Position numbers and translations under genes: made by a program. From contig OY979716.1 in NCBI GenBank assembly GCA_963855995.1, positions 49,671,379 to 49,735,378 on the forward strand: a DNA stretch of 64,000 nucleotides, read 5' to 3'. The notes beneath the pieces are model-generated. The model searched no databases, was not told the DNA's origin, and worked only from the letters and a program-made list of their open reading frames with translations. Positions 44,802-57,975 of this stretch are shown piece after piece (position 1 is the stretch's first letter; each line of letters starts with the position of its first letter). The stretch is from Muricea muricata (lineage: Eukaryota; Cnidaria; Anthozoa; Malacalcyonacea; Plexauridae).

Positions 44802-45283
44802 GACAAAATATTTTATTGACCTTTTTTTTCATTAAAATTTCTATTTATCTTACAAACTGAAGTTAAATCTGAACAATGAAAGATTAAACTTGAACCACAT
44901 AACACAATATTTATAACTGCTAATTTGTGCCCAATAATTACCAAGGTTTCGTGATAATATTTGTGATAAAGTTTGATGGAAAAAATTGTGCAATTGAGCC
45001 AAGTTTTATACAACCTACTACAATACACCAACTGCAAATTGTTAAAAATTAATTGGTCTGTGGTACTACTGGACACAAATTTACCTTAATACAGTATGTA
45101 TCTTTATCAGATGACATCTATACTGCTGTAAATTTCAACAATTTTGGTGCAACAAGAATAAACAAAGCCTTAAAATGTTTGCTTTCAGTTAAAATCCCCT
45201 TAGGTTAAGTAAACAATGTACAGATATTCTTTCTTTCAAGTATGTTAATGTCTTTCCATGTTTCACACTTGGTTATAAATTGC

Positions 45284-46498
45284 CTACATTTCATTTAGCT
45301 TAAGCATGTGACAAAATTTGTTGCAAACATGTTCTTCCTTGAACCTATCAATAGCATCTGTAGAAAGGTTGCCACAGCAAAATAAGATTGTCTTGTCACT
45401 AGAATCAATAAGAGTTGAACTGGCAACTTCTGGGTCAAAAAGACTGTGATCTACTCCCTGAATGTCTAAGACAATAAGTTGCTGTCCTGACCTTTCATAG
45501 GTATAGTGACAGAATGACTCACCCTTGAGAGTTAATTCACCTTTTCCAAAAATCTCCCCAGTGTTATTGACATATTTTTGGAACTCGCCTTCCAGGTAGT
45601 CTTCTAATGTTACAAACTCACCATAAAGCTTCCCAAAGTAAACCTTTGTGTAACTTAAGACCTGCCCATATTCAACTGGTGCCTCACTAGATAATGTCAA
45701 AGAAAAGTTTCTGACTAGTGCATTCATTTGCACTGCTTTTCGTGTGTGCTCTTCAATTGACTTAAACAGCTTTTCAATTTCATCGACTTTTTGTTCCTGG
45801 ACTTTCTTTAATACATATTTTCCAGGACTCAAGCCTGACAAAGGGGTAGCAATGTAAGCATCTCTGACACCGCCACTGGCAAATTTCTCTTTGGCAAGAG
45901 AAAGCGTAACTTCAAATGGTTGAGCCCACGCTTTTTCATTTATCTTGAATTCTTCAAGCTGCAATGTAACTATTTCCTCAGTAGGTTGAATTATTTTGCC
46001 AAGTTTAAGCATAGCACTAAGAGGTACAGAGGCAGCAACTTTGGTGGACTTTGAAGGGGCTGTTTTTGTAGGGGTTCCCTGAGATTTCCACCGTTGACTG
46101 GAACTGATATCTATCGGCTTTTCATCACGCAACTGGCTATCGTCACTGCCCTCAATGAAACGGATATGGATTACCTTCCAGTTATTTATTTGGCTCGTCT
46201 CCGTCCAAGATGGTCCTCTCTCCCCAGCTAGTACATCACAGCTAGATCCATCTTCCACGTTGAAATAGCGCTTGCAAGCCTCTTTAATATTCTGGATTGT
46301 GGGTTCCCGACCGAGAGGAACGCTTGCTAATGGTCCAATCCTAGCATACTTTTGATATCTTCCTTCAACATGCGAGGACAATCGTTGTACTGTAATATAT
46401 TCCATATCTGATTTGGATGTTGTATCTTCTTTTCGCCTCTTTTTCGACACCCTCTCTTTGAACTTTGCGAAATCCTCTTTGAAATTTCGTTTCGACAT
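45284..46498 (-). CDS. Alpha-kinase, copy 2
   Basis: 404 residues, identical to copy 1, with all alpha-kinase motifs (FASGGVRDAY, VLDIQGVDHSLFDP, HVCNKFC). Start chosen at the same ATG, 46,498. Confidence 0.9.
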   Translation of the reverse strand: MSKRNFKEDFAKFKERVSKKRRKEDTTSKSDMEYITVQRLSSHVEGRYQKYARIGPLASVPLGREPTIQNIKEACKRYFNVEDGSSCDVLAGERGPSWTETSQINNWKVIHIRFIEGSDDSQLRDEKPIDISSSQRWKSQGTPTKTAPSKSTKVAASVPLSAMLKLGKIIQPTEEIVTLQLEEFKINEKAWAQPFEVTLSLAKEKFASGGVRDAYIATPLSGLSPGKYVLKKVQEQKVDEIEKLFKSIEEHTRKAVQMNALVRNFSLTLSSEAPVEYGQVLSYTKVYFGKLYGEFVTLEDYLEGEFQKYVNNTGEIFGKGELTLKGESFCHYTYERSGQQLIVLDIQGVDHSLFDPEVASSTLIDSSDKTILFCCGNLSTDAIDRFKEEHVCNKFCHMLKLNEM

Positions 46499-48291
46499 TC
46501 TTATTTTGTGGGATATGAAAGGAAAAGACCTTTCAGAAGTGTGTTTTAAAATATGATAATATTTGATAATATAGAAATACAAATACCGTATCTCGCGTGG
46601 GAATCGGTGCTCGACTCAATTTTGTCACAGGACATACTTCATATAGTACATCATATATTTAACACGCGCGACTGCGGGCTATGGCACTCATAGGCCATGG
46701 GTTAGTTCAGTTTTATTTTTTAAGGTAGCTGAACTGATTTGATATAAAACAAAACCGAAACAAAACTGAAACCAAACCCAAACAAAACTTAAAAGGTTTC
46801 TTACAAAACAAAACAAAATTCATTTACAATAAAGTAAAACCAAATAATTGTAATTTATAATTTTATACTATTATAAACGTGATAAAAATGTAACAATTTA
46901 TAGTAAAAAAGTGTGGTAATTGTTATGGCACTCATAGGCCACCATAGACAACTCAAGTAGGACCAGGTCTTTAATATGGGCATTCACAAGGAAATGATTA
47001 AAATTTAGGTCTCTGAAATAGGATTTGCAGTCTTCTGACAGCACACGGGCACACAGGTTTGTATTGTTGAGACATTTTGTCACAATTTGTTACATGCTAA
47101 ACTTAAATTATATAAGACATTCTAAAGATTTATCATTTATTACCAATTAACAATTTTTTGTTTTTAAAATTGTGCTGAGCTGATTACTAGAATCAGACAC
47201 TGATGAGCTTTATGACACCAGTTTGTATTAATCCAATGGTTAGCACTGATACCTTTGAATAGCTATCTCTTGTAATAAATCATTAGGACAAGCAATCATG
47301 CCATGGTCTGAAACATATTTTTGCTGACATGAGGAAATGTTACGACAGGAATTTCTCTAGGGATTTGGCAAATTTCTTCATGCTCTAAACAGGACTAAAT
47401 GCACATTGGGCTATTGCAATTTTAATCCCATCTCCCTTGTGGAGTAATCCTTTGTGTGTACACCCCCAAAGGCAAGTTGCACAATAAACTAATCCTCAGT
47501 ATAATCTTCTCCCCCTAGGAAATTTCCTACAGGGCTTTTTTAAAAATGAGTGTACATGGACAAAATTCTATGATGTAATCTCCACCCCCTTTTGAATTTT
47601 TAGTAATTGCAATGCAGGATACTTGGTAATCAATACCAGTGATAGCAGCAATATCAATTACTGACCTGGCAGTAGCGTAACCAGCCTGACGATTTAGTCC
47701 TGCTGTGCAAATATTTTTATATTCAATGATTATGAAAACAATCAATATCTAAAGAAATGAATAATGATAATACTTTGAAATTTGCATGGCAAGACTAAAT
47801 TGTCAGGCTGGCTACACCACTGTGACCTGGTATTGTTCAACAGCACCCTTTTTCACTTTTAAAAGCTGGTGAACCACCAAATATTCAAATGCTTCAGTTT
47901 CTGAATAATTCCTTGTCTGTTACTTATAAAAGATTGGGTTGGGTACAATGGTAGCCGCTACCAGCAAAATGAGAAATGATTTCATGTATTGAAGACATAA
48001 TTTGTGGGTTTATTTGGTATTAAAAAGGGATTGGTATTGACAAATAGGAATTTCCCCATTCTTTCTACCCCCTATGAAATGTTCCTATTCTTTCCAGCCT
48101 CTCAAAGGGTTTTGATTGTACCCCTTCCCCTGATAATTACATTTTTCATAACAACCCTTCCTAGAATGTCAACTGAAGTTTTCTGGGTGAGAGGCAGATT
48201 TAAACTGCAATAGGTCATTGCATATAATTGTGAAGTAAATGGTATAATAATTTTCAGTTAGACATTTTAACGTATTTGTAACATTACTCAC

Positions 48292-48677
48292 ATGGTACTT
48301 GCACTACGCAGCATCTTTTCCTTGTCCCACAGACGCCAAAAATCAACAGCACGTTTTCTTTCTTTGTGTACTCGTACGACAAGCTTTTTTATCTTATCTT
48401 CTTGTTGGGTAAATGCTTCATGTATTTTTCGTTCTTTTTTACATTTTTTTTCTTTTCTTGACATTGTTTTGTATTTCTCCCGTTCCTTCATATTCCTTTT
48501 GCGTCTTTTGCGTCGAATTTCCTCAATTGTGTTGGGCCGAGAAAGGCGACGTTGCTTCGCAGATGTCTGCTCTTTCTGAGTCACTGGTGGTACTGAGATT
48601 TCTCCCAGATCGTGACGTATCCCAACTGTAGCAAGTGCGCCACTCGCTGTGTGGAATGTCGAGTTAAAATGCGCCAT
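48292..48677 (-). CDS. Lys/Arg-rich coiled-coil first exon, unit 2
   Basis: Identical to the unit 1 exon, with the same ATG and GTGAGT donor. Downstream partner exons remain unknown. Confidence 0.55.
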
Positions 48678-49260
48678 TTCAACCGACTGTACGTAAGCTC
48701 ATACCACCAGATAGTCAGAAAAGATGCTTTAAATCATGCTCGCTCCATCCCTCGCTGAACCAGAATGATGTCGATTGTCAGAGTGTAAACAATAAGTTGA
48801 ACCAAAATTCGCGCACCCGCGCTTTTCCGGATATTGCTTCACTGATTGCTATATTATCAACCCCCCTCCAATCACCAAATAATTATTCAATAATTATTAA
48901 TAATGTGCAAACAATCGTCTGTTTCATTGATCTTGATACATGGTAATTGAATGTAACATTTGACGCGAATATGGTGTATTTTGTTATGAATAACTTCACA
49001 AGAAATTTTAGTTTGGTCAATAATAACGTAGATTGTTGCTTCACCGAGAAATTGTTATGGCCATATGTGTTGGACTGTTTCTTGCTTTTAGCATGTGAAT
49101 CAGCATCCCTGTGGTGCTGTCTTGTTCGCGTCCAATGAGAGGCATTTTGCTCATTCCCGCCTAATTTTGTATATCTGCATGACAGCTCAACCGTCCAATT
49201 TGTTCAAGGTTCACGTTTGAGTTAGTTTAGTTTCAAAAGACACAGTAAAATCAGATCGTC

Positions 49261-50302
49261 ATGGCCGTTTCTTTGTCAGACCAATATGTGCTTTTGTTGC
49301 AAAACGTGGTAAACGAAAATAGACTTTTACGAGAACAAATGAAAAATACTGTCGACCAGACAAAGTCGTCCTTAGAGGAAATCAAGAAGAAGGTTGACAA
49401 CATTGAGAATCTGCCTCCTGGAAGGAACCGAGTCCGTCAAACAGGACCAGCCAGGTCTATTCGTGTTCCGAAGTTATGTAGGGTAAGTTTTCATTAATTT
49501 CTAAAATCTTATACTGTAACATTTTCGCAATACTGCAGCTGTGTTCATATTGAAATGTCGCATGAATGGCGGTGGAACTACAGACATGATTCAGAACCAA
49601 CATGGGTACATGTCGTCATGGATCATGAGTCAGACTGATGTAATTTCAGTTGAAACTACCCCAGGAAACGGTTAACGAGATCTTGCTATTAACATCAATT
49701 ATTTTATCATAAAAAGAAGTGTCTTCTTATTTTAGGCTGATTATATGAACGAGGTGACTTGCCTAGTTAATTGTTTGAAGTGAACGACATCCAAAACGAG
49801 CGTAAGGCTAAGTCTGGAACTGATTTTAAAATATGTGTATCAGAGTATACTTATTTATTTTCCTTATTTCAGTCTTTAACCCACTTTGGTCTATAACATA
49901 GACACAAGATGCTATTTGCAATGTTTGGTATTTTTACAGAACGATGTTCGTCGTAAATTGAAAACGTTGAAAGCACATGATAGTAATTTGTCATTCAAGT
50001 TTGAGGAAAGGTAATATTTAAGGATATACATAAGGATATTTCTACTCTCTGAACAGGAAGGAAAATAAGCTTTGTTTACAGGGTAGGGTATTTGAAATAT
50101 AGCAAGACAATTCTGAAGTGTTGTATAGATCTACAGAAGCACACGTTTGTAGTTTGTGTGCATATATCTAATATATCGGTGCTCTATTTGTTTTAGTATC
50201 GACTCGCAGCATAACAACATGTTGTGCCGCAAAGTTTCTGAAGAACTGACTCATGAATATGGGGGAACGGAGAAATGCCCATGCTCGTCCGTTCTAATCT
50301 AA
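49261..50302 (+). CDS. Small coiled-coil gene, unit 2
   Basis: Exons 49,261-49,482, 49,940-50,010 and 50,197-50,302, the same 132-residue product and the same TAA before a donor. The possible fourth exon is at 51,440-51,549. Confidence 0.58.
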
Positions 50303-52095
50303 GGTATTTTAGAAAGATGCTAAAATTTATTTCCGCCTATGTCAAAATCCCCCATTGTGCGGGGATGTTAAGGGAGTTTTTTAACCTCGTGGCATGATGC
50401 AGAAAATAGCGCCAAACATTTAGCATCAGTTGAATAATTTCTACAAATATGAATATAATTGTAGCTGAAAGAACATAAGACACAGAACTGCGCGCATACA
50501 TATATTTATTAGCTAATCTCTGTAAGTTGTTTTCTTTTGCTACCCACACAAATGAACTGCCAAAAATTCAACACATTGGATCCGGATACCCCATGGCGAT
50601 GGCGATGACAGGCATGAACAAGAACTGTGCAAACATCCCATAGTGGGCTGCGCACATGGTTAAGAATTTAAAATTTTGTAACGAAATTTTGTCTATTAAA
50701 ATGAAATAACATTAAAAAACATTCATTAAAAATAACATTATAATATACATGTTATAAACCAAGCTTTTTCGTTGGTTGAAACGCGTGCTCAAAAACACGA
50801 TTGAGCACGGCCAATGAGCGGGAGAATATTTTTCACTTTTTTTGTGTAAATTGTATATTACGGAAGCGTTTTTCATGAGTTGGCGTGCTCAATCGAGTTA
50901 TTGAGCACGCCAATTCATGAAAAAATCCTTAAATTTAACTTGGTAGAATTTATGTAGTTCCCTTCCTTGTGAGATATATTGTGTGGCGGTGTTTGAGTGT
51001 CAATGAGATTGCTTATTTCATGACATATAAGAATGTAAAATAAGTAAAACTACACTTGCATGTGTGTATGTTGTGATTTAAATTCACGTCTGGTAATTTA
51101 TGTGTAATATTTCAACTACTTTTGATTTTCGAAAAGTCGTTATGCTATGTATGCAGAATGATGTCGGGGTTGTGTTATTTTAGTATCAAATAAGATTGAA
51201 TATATAGACAAGTAAGACAGTTACGAAAACTGTTACAAAAAAGTTATAGTTTGATTGTAACTGATCTGGACAATGCAATGACCAATGTGTGCGCTATTTG
51301 AAATGCTGATCCCGCAATATTTTTGCCAATCCACAATTGAATATTTTAACTATTCTGGTTCTTAAAAGGATCAATGCTAAGCCTTTATGCTTTATACTGT
51401 AGATCTTAACTTACAAAGCATTTTCTTGTTAATTTTTAGAAGCCTTCAAGACGTACTTTAGATTTTCAAGGGCTTCCCATGCCAGGAGTACGAAAGGCAC
51501 GCAAGGGGAGCATGTAAAAAACTGCAGACGACGGAACAGAAAAGACGAGGTTTGTGTTTCATTATTTTTACTGAATGAAAAACAACTAAATTGCTAATAC
51601 TTTCATCGTGTTCGGTTTTAAGGCATGCACAACACAAATATCAGCATTTGCCTGTAATCAAGCATGCACTCAGATTCAACTTCCTGTACATAGCGCTGGG
51701 TTTCCATAACATTAATTCTGATGTATGGCCGGGGAAGAATTAAGTATAAATATACATTTACATACTGTACATAATCCAAAAACCATTTCACTGCTAGCGA
51801 GTGGCTATCGTTATATAGCTAGCGGCGTATTAATTTCAGCTTTTTTCCCGGCGACAAAAGCATTGCAGAAATATGCACGTCAATAACAGGATGCATGACA
51901 TGCCTTTATGTTCATATTCCATTCTCAGCTCATGATGCATGTTCAGCAATAAAAAATATCATTTATAGGCAACTGTATGTCATAACATACATGCAGACCG
52001 GCATTTTGTAGATATTATAAATTACACGTATAGGCATACCGTTAAGCTGAAACCCCGAGCTTTGTGCCATAATTATTTTTTGCATGTCTATTGCT

Positions 52096-53756
52096 ATATA
52101 TATCACTGGCTGCAGATTTGGGATGCCTTCCCTACACAACTTCTGGTGCAATGTGTTTGTATTTTCTACTGTATTTCTCTTTTTCATTCTCAGTCAGTTT
52201 ATACTTTTTTGCCTCACCAGACTTTTTTGCTTTGCCAAAATCTATTATTATGGGCATGTATGAACCACATGCACTTCTGATCACAATATTGTCACTTTTT
52301 ATATCACCATGGATATACCCTTTACTGTGGATATGAGAAAGAGCTTCAGATATTTTTCCCAATATGCCTGCCCATTGTAATACATTCAGTGTCAACCTAC
52401 CCTTGAGAGCATTTGCTAACGTCACACATTGGCCATCAATTCCATAAAATTCAGTAACAAGGATGTAGGGCTTATTTTGCACATTCATACCAAAAACAAA
52501 TGGTAAACCTAAAACACAAAATCTTTTGGTAAAACAGATTTTAACCCACTGTACATGTACAGAATGTACAGTACCCTGAGATACTCAACTTTACTATATG
52601 ACCCTTTCAAACACCAGATTATTTTACTTAATGCCACATGATTTTGATTTTATTTCTCAGTGTTTAATTTCTTGACCTAATGCTATATCTGGCCCTGTGT
52701 GTACTTAACTGATTGTTCATTGTTTAGCATGCTTCAAATCAAAAGGAAAAAATAGGATGGAGTGTAGTCACTGGCTCCATCAAGAAGCATTAAAATTTAG
52801 CATTTCAATAATGTACTGTACAGTACTTATACTGTTACATAGGTGGATCTTGAGCATTATTTGAGAGGGTGCATATTCATATATTCAGGTTCTGCCCGAC
52901 CAATTTCTTTTGAAATCAACCTTATTTCAAAAGAAATTAATCGGTCAGAACCTGAATAATATGAATATGCACCCCCCCCCCCCCCAATTAACGCTCTAGA
53001 TCCATCACTGTACTGTTATTAACTTTACTTTACAGTACTTATGTTTATAAGTATTAATTTCTCTTGCTAAGCAAAGTTGCCTGGCCTAACAGTCCCAATA
53101 GTCCATCAAAAGTGGGGGGCTGGGGGGAGGGGGGGGGGCTTGAGCTTGAGCCCCCCTCCCAATAATTTCAATCTTTCTAAGGCAGAGCAAAACACCCAGA
53201 CTAGAAAAGTGTGAACCTAATTCAGATTTATAATAATTCTGGTTTCTACTGTTGCCAGCCCCCCAATATCAATATGCTTCCGATGGCCTTGAACTATTGT
53301 TTGCACGAACAAGCTAGAAACTAGTGCAACAAATTACACAAGGCAGCACCAGGGCATTAGCATGTATAAAAAGAAAGATGATTGGTTGTTAATATGAACA
53401 TAGTATACATTTTCTTTTTGGAATTGAGACTGAGACAATGTTAAGTATTCACCTGGATGATCAAATGTATTTATCATCATTGCTTCTTTCTCCACATCTG
53501 ATGCTAAGGAATTCTCTTTATAGTACTTCACAGCAACAACATGGCCTCTATACACTTTTTTCATACATGTTCCAAATTTACCTTCACCAATCAAATCATC
53601 AATGTCTTCATTAATATCTTCAATATTTTCCTTTTCAATCTGATGTACGTTTCTAAAATTATTCAAACAAAGCATTTTTACCTCTGATTCACCTGGTGGC
53701 CACTTAGCTAACCACTTGACTGGTATGATGTAAACACTATTACTATATAAAATGAT
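52096..53756 (-). pseudogene. Truncated kinase, unit 3
   Basis: Exons 53,756-53,453 and 52,508-52,096, with the shared TAG at 52,132-52,134 and loss of the C-lobe at the junction, as in unit 2. Confidence 0.8.
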
Positions 53757-54201
53757 CTAAACAACATCTCTGAAGACATTTTTCATGCTTATGACCAAGC
53801 AGCTGGAACATACATTTTATTGAATTTTTAAGTGCCAAAGGGACAACTATGGTGGCCTATGAGTGCCATAACAATTACCACACCTTTTTACTATAAATTG
53901 TTACATTTTTATCACGTTCATAATAGTATAAAATTATAAATTACAATTATTTGGTTTTACTTTATTGTAAACGAATTTTGTTTTGTTTTGTAAGAAACCT
54001 TTTAAGTTTTGTTTTGGTTTGGTTTCAGTTTTGTTTCGGTTTTGTTTTATATCAAATCAGTTCAGTTACATTAAAAAATAAAACTGAACTAACCCATGGC
54101 CTATGAGTGCCATAGCACAGATTAGATAGCCATAGCCCGCAGTCCCACGTGCCAAATATATCATACATAAAGTATATCCACACAGGAGCACTTTTATAAA
54201 T

Positions 54202-56278
54202 ATGGCGGAACGCATTAGAAACAACGATTGGGAAAATGATGAAGAGATGAGACAAGACCTTGAAAAATATGTACGGCAGAATTTAAGACGTGAAGAGATT
54301 TTAGATTTCATGATTGTGCATTATCCCATGTATGCATGGAGCATTCGCAGTTTAAGTCGTAGGCTTCAGCACTTTGGCATCAAATACACGGACTATGAAA
54401 TTGACTTGGAAGACGTAAAGAGAGCTGTGAAAAAAGAGTTAGACGGTCCAGGTGTTCTTTTGGGTTATCGAGCAATGCAGCAGAAAGTTAGAGAGGTGCA
54501 TGGGCTCAATGCCTCGCGCGATTTAGTTTATGCTGTGATGGGGGAAGCAGATCCAGAAGGACTGAAATCTAGAGGTGGAATTGGAAAGGCGAAACGGCCA
54601 CGAAGAACGAACGTATTTGTGAGCGGAGTAAGTTCTAACGTTATTGTTCAAACACAAGGAATTTGGGCTGTCAACTATGTTGTTTATACATGACCTTTGA
54701 CAACTGGAAGCATATTCTGACGATTCTGTTCTTTGCATTGTACAAGTCATTGCTTTACAGGCAATTGATAATAATTGAAATTTCCCTAGGGTTGGGATTT
54801 AGAGTTTTCTTGTCCCCAGGGTAGCAATACTGTATAAAATGGGGGGGGGGTCTCTGTTATAAAAGCCACCTGGGGAATGCAGATGTTACTTAATAAAGAG
54901 CCTTATTGAATCATTTGAATGCTTATTGAGAATGTTGCTCCAAGATCAGTTTGTCTTATTTTTCTTGGTCATTTTTACTATACCATGAAGGCTAGCTTAT
55001 TATTTTTTTATGATTTTGTTAATCAACAGGGATCCAACAGTACTATGTCCTTGGATGGGCAGGACAAGCTTTGTGGCTATCAAAAGTCTATGTTTCCTTT
55101 GTGCATTTACGGTGGCCTTGATACTTATAGTGGTAGGATGAATTTTCTCAGAGTATGGACAACGAACAATAACCCTTTGGTAATAGGAAGGTTCTACTTG
55201 GAGTACCTATTTAAGTCTAGGGGTAGGATGTTGTATTGTTTTACATTATTTATAATTTTGCTATTTCTCTGGTGGCTCACTACAGTAGCTTGAAGTGAGA
55301 ATATCATACTTTCTTCATACATGCATGTATAATATATGAAATGCTGTATTGTGTATTTTTCTCAGTTCTACCACAAACATTGAGGGTCGACAGAGGGACA
55401 GAAACTGATGTCATGACCACAATTCATTGTTTCCTCAGAGAAAAAAATGGTGATTTGGATGATCCATTAGATGCAATATTATATGGGCCATCCACCCAAA
55501 ACAAGATTGAGAGATGGTGGAGGGAGCTTCTGGAAAGAATGGAGCGTTTTTTTAAAGAGCAACTTACATTCTTAGTTGAAAGTGGAGATTATGATTCCAG
55601 TGATCAAAATGACCGGTATGATAACTGCATAAGTTACATTTTACATGCAGCTGTGTTTAGTGATAACACATGCCCCTCCCAGTAAAATATGAAAATACGT
55701 CACCACACCTAAAAAATCATGCAGCTAAGGAGAAACACAAAATATAAAACAACGGTAACTCCAAAAATAAACATTTTTATTTTCTAGCTTTCGACTAAGT
55801 TTTAGTCATCGTCAGGAGATTATTCCTGATATCCTCCTGATTCCTGATTTATAAAAATACTCAGTGGTTCTTGAAATTTTTGAGAAACACAACCTGTTTA
55901 ACTTTTTGTAGTGACCTACTTGCCTATGTATATATCCCAATTGTCCAAAGGGAGCTAGATGTTTTTCGTGAGTGTGTTTGGAACAATCACAGGACACGTA
56001 AACAAAAAGGAAAAGAGCTGCCAACAGGAGTTCCAGAGCACATATTCCAGTTTCCAGAGAAGTATGGTGGTGACCAATGTGGTATTGATATAACAGAAGA
56101 ACAACTGCTCGAGGTTGCTGAGCTGTCAGATGTTTTGCAACATAACGATGATTACTTAAGACCAGCTGTTCGTAAAAAATGTGAAAAGTACTTACCTAAA
56201 ATAGAAGAAATCAAGCCAAATGATGCTAAGGATGCTTACCTATACTTGAAGGCAAATGTTGATGAGAATGTTTTTTAA
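54202..56278 (+). CDS. DDE integrase, copy 3
   Basis: Exons 54,202-54,627, 55,030-55,222, 55,366-55,615 and 55,912-56,278. The product differs from the others by one residue near the C-terminus (VRKECEKY becomes VRKKCEKY). The catalytic triad is unchanged. Confidence 0.87.
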
Positions 56279-56760
56279 GACAAAATATTTTATTGACCTT
56301 TTTTTTCATTAAAATTTCTATTTATCTTACAAACTGAAGTTAAATCTGAACAATGAAAGATTAAACTTGAACCACATAACACAATATTTATAACTGCTAA
56401 TTTGTGCCCAATAATTACCAAGGTTTCGTGATAATATTTGTGATAAAGTTTGATGGAAAAAATTGTGCAATTGAGCCAAGTTTTATACAACCTACTACAA
56501 TACACCAACTGCAAATTGTTAAAAATTAATTGGTCTGTGGTACTACTGGACACAAATTTACCTTAATACAGTATGTATCTTTATCAGATGACATCTATAC
56601 TGCTGTAAATTTCAACAATTTTGGTGCAACAAGAATAAACAAAGCCTTAAAATGTTTGCTTTCAGTTAAAATCCCCTTAGGTTAAGTAAACAATGTACAG
56701 ATATTCTTTCTTTCAAGTATGTTAATGTCTTTCCATGTTTCACACTTGGTTATAAATTGC

Positions 56761-57975
56761 CTACATTTCATTTAGCTTAAGCATGTGACAAAATTTGTTG
56801 CAAACATGTTCTTCCTTGAACCTATCAATAGCATCTGTAGAAAGGTTGCCACAGCAAAATAAGATTGTCTTGTCACTAGAATCAATAAGAGTTGAACTGG
56901 CAACTTCTGGGTCAAAAAGACTGTGATCTACTCCCTGAATGTCTAAGACAATAAGTTGCTGTCCTGACCTTTCATAGGTATAGTGACAGAATGACTCACC
57001 CTTGAGAGTTAATTCACCTTTTCCAAAAATCTCCCCAGTGTTATTGACATATTTTTGGAACTCGCCTTCCAGGTAGTCTTCTAATGTTACAAACTCACCA
57101 TAAAGCTTCCCAAAGTAAACCTTTGTGTAACTTAAGACCTGCCCATATTCAACTGGTGCCTCACTAGATAATGTCAAAGAAAAGTTTCTGACTAGTGCAT
57201 TCATTTGCACTGCTTTTCGTGTGTGCTCTTCAATTGACTTAAACAGCTTTTCAATTTCATCGACTTTTTGTTCCTGGACTTTCTTTAATACATATTTTCC
57301 AGGACTCAAGCCTGACAAAGGGGTAGCAATGTAAGCATCTCTGACACCGCCACTGGCAAATTTCTCTTTGGCAAGAGAAAGCGTAACTTCAAATGGTTGA
57401 GCCCACGCTTTTTCATTTATCTTGAATTCTTCAAGCTGCAATGTAACTATTTCCTCAGTAGGTTGAATTATTTTGCCAAGTTTAAGCATAGCACTAAGAG
57501 GTACAGAGGCAGCAACTTTGGTGGACTTTGAAGGGGCTGTTTTTGTAGGGGTTCCCTGAGATTTCCACCGTTGACTGGAACTGATATCTATCGGCTTTTC
57601 ATCACGCAACTGGCTATCGTCACTGCCCTCAATGAAACGGATATGGATTACCTTCCAGTTATTTATTTGGCTCGTCTCCGTCCAAGATGGTCCTCTCTCC
57701 CCAGCTAGTACATCACAGCTAGATCCATCTTCCACGTTGAAATAGCGCTTGCAAGCCTCTTTAATATTCTGGATTGTGGGTTCCCGACCGAGAGGAACGC
57801 TTGCTAATGGTCCAATCCTAGCATACTTTTGATATCTTCCTTCAACATGCGAGGACAATCGTTGTACTGTAATATATTCCATATCTGATTTGGATGTTGT
57901 ATCTTCTTTTCGCCTCTTTTTCGACACCCTCTCTTTGAACTTTGCGAAATCCTCTTTGAAATTTCGTTTCGACAT
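56761..57975 (-). CDS. Alpha-kinase, copy 3
   Basis: 404 residues, identical to copies 1 and 2, from the ATG at 57,975. All kinase and zinc-binding motifs are intact. Confidence 0.9.
   Translation of the reverse strand: MSKRNFKEDFAKFKERVSKKRRKEDTTSKSDMEYITVQRLSSHVEGRYQKYARIGPLASVPLGREPTIQNIKEACKRYFNVEDGSSCDVLAGERGPSWTETSQINNWKVIHIRFIEGSDDSQLRDEKPIDISSSQRWKSQGTPTKTAPSKSTKVAASVPLSAMLKLGKIIQPTEEIVTLQLEEFKINEKAWAQPFEVTLSLAKEKFASGGVRDAYIATPLSGLSPGKYVLKKVQEQKVDEIEKLFKSIEEHTRKAVQMNALVRNFSLTLSSEAPVEYGQVLSYTKVYFGKLYGEFVTLEDYLEGEFQKYVNNTGEIFGKGELTLKGESFCHYTYERSGQQLIVLDIQGVDHSLFDPEVASSTLIDSSDKTILFCCGNLSTDAIDRFKEEHVCNKFCHMLKLNEM

Larger units (their letters stand above)
42366..46951. mobile_element. Integrase/alpha-kinase transposon, copy 2
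   Basis: Element 42,370-46,947 with TIRs 42,370-42,684 and 46,653-46,947 and the same ACAA flanks. The flanks are identical to copy 1, so this copy arose by duplication of the whole unit, not by a new transposition. The right TIR has AAC in place of GGC at its inner end. Confidence 0.9.
40622..52095. repeat. Tandem array unit 2 (11,474 bp)
   Basis: Near-identical to unit 1. Differences noticed by eye: G to C in integrase intron 1 (shared with unit 3), GGC to AAC in the right TIR, one base in the TIR shared with unit 3, and G-run lengths. At its left border the kinase C-lobe is replaced by the right end of unit 1. Confidence 0.95.
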
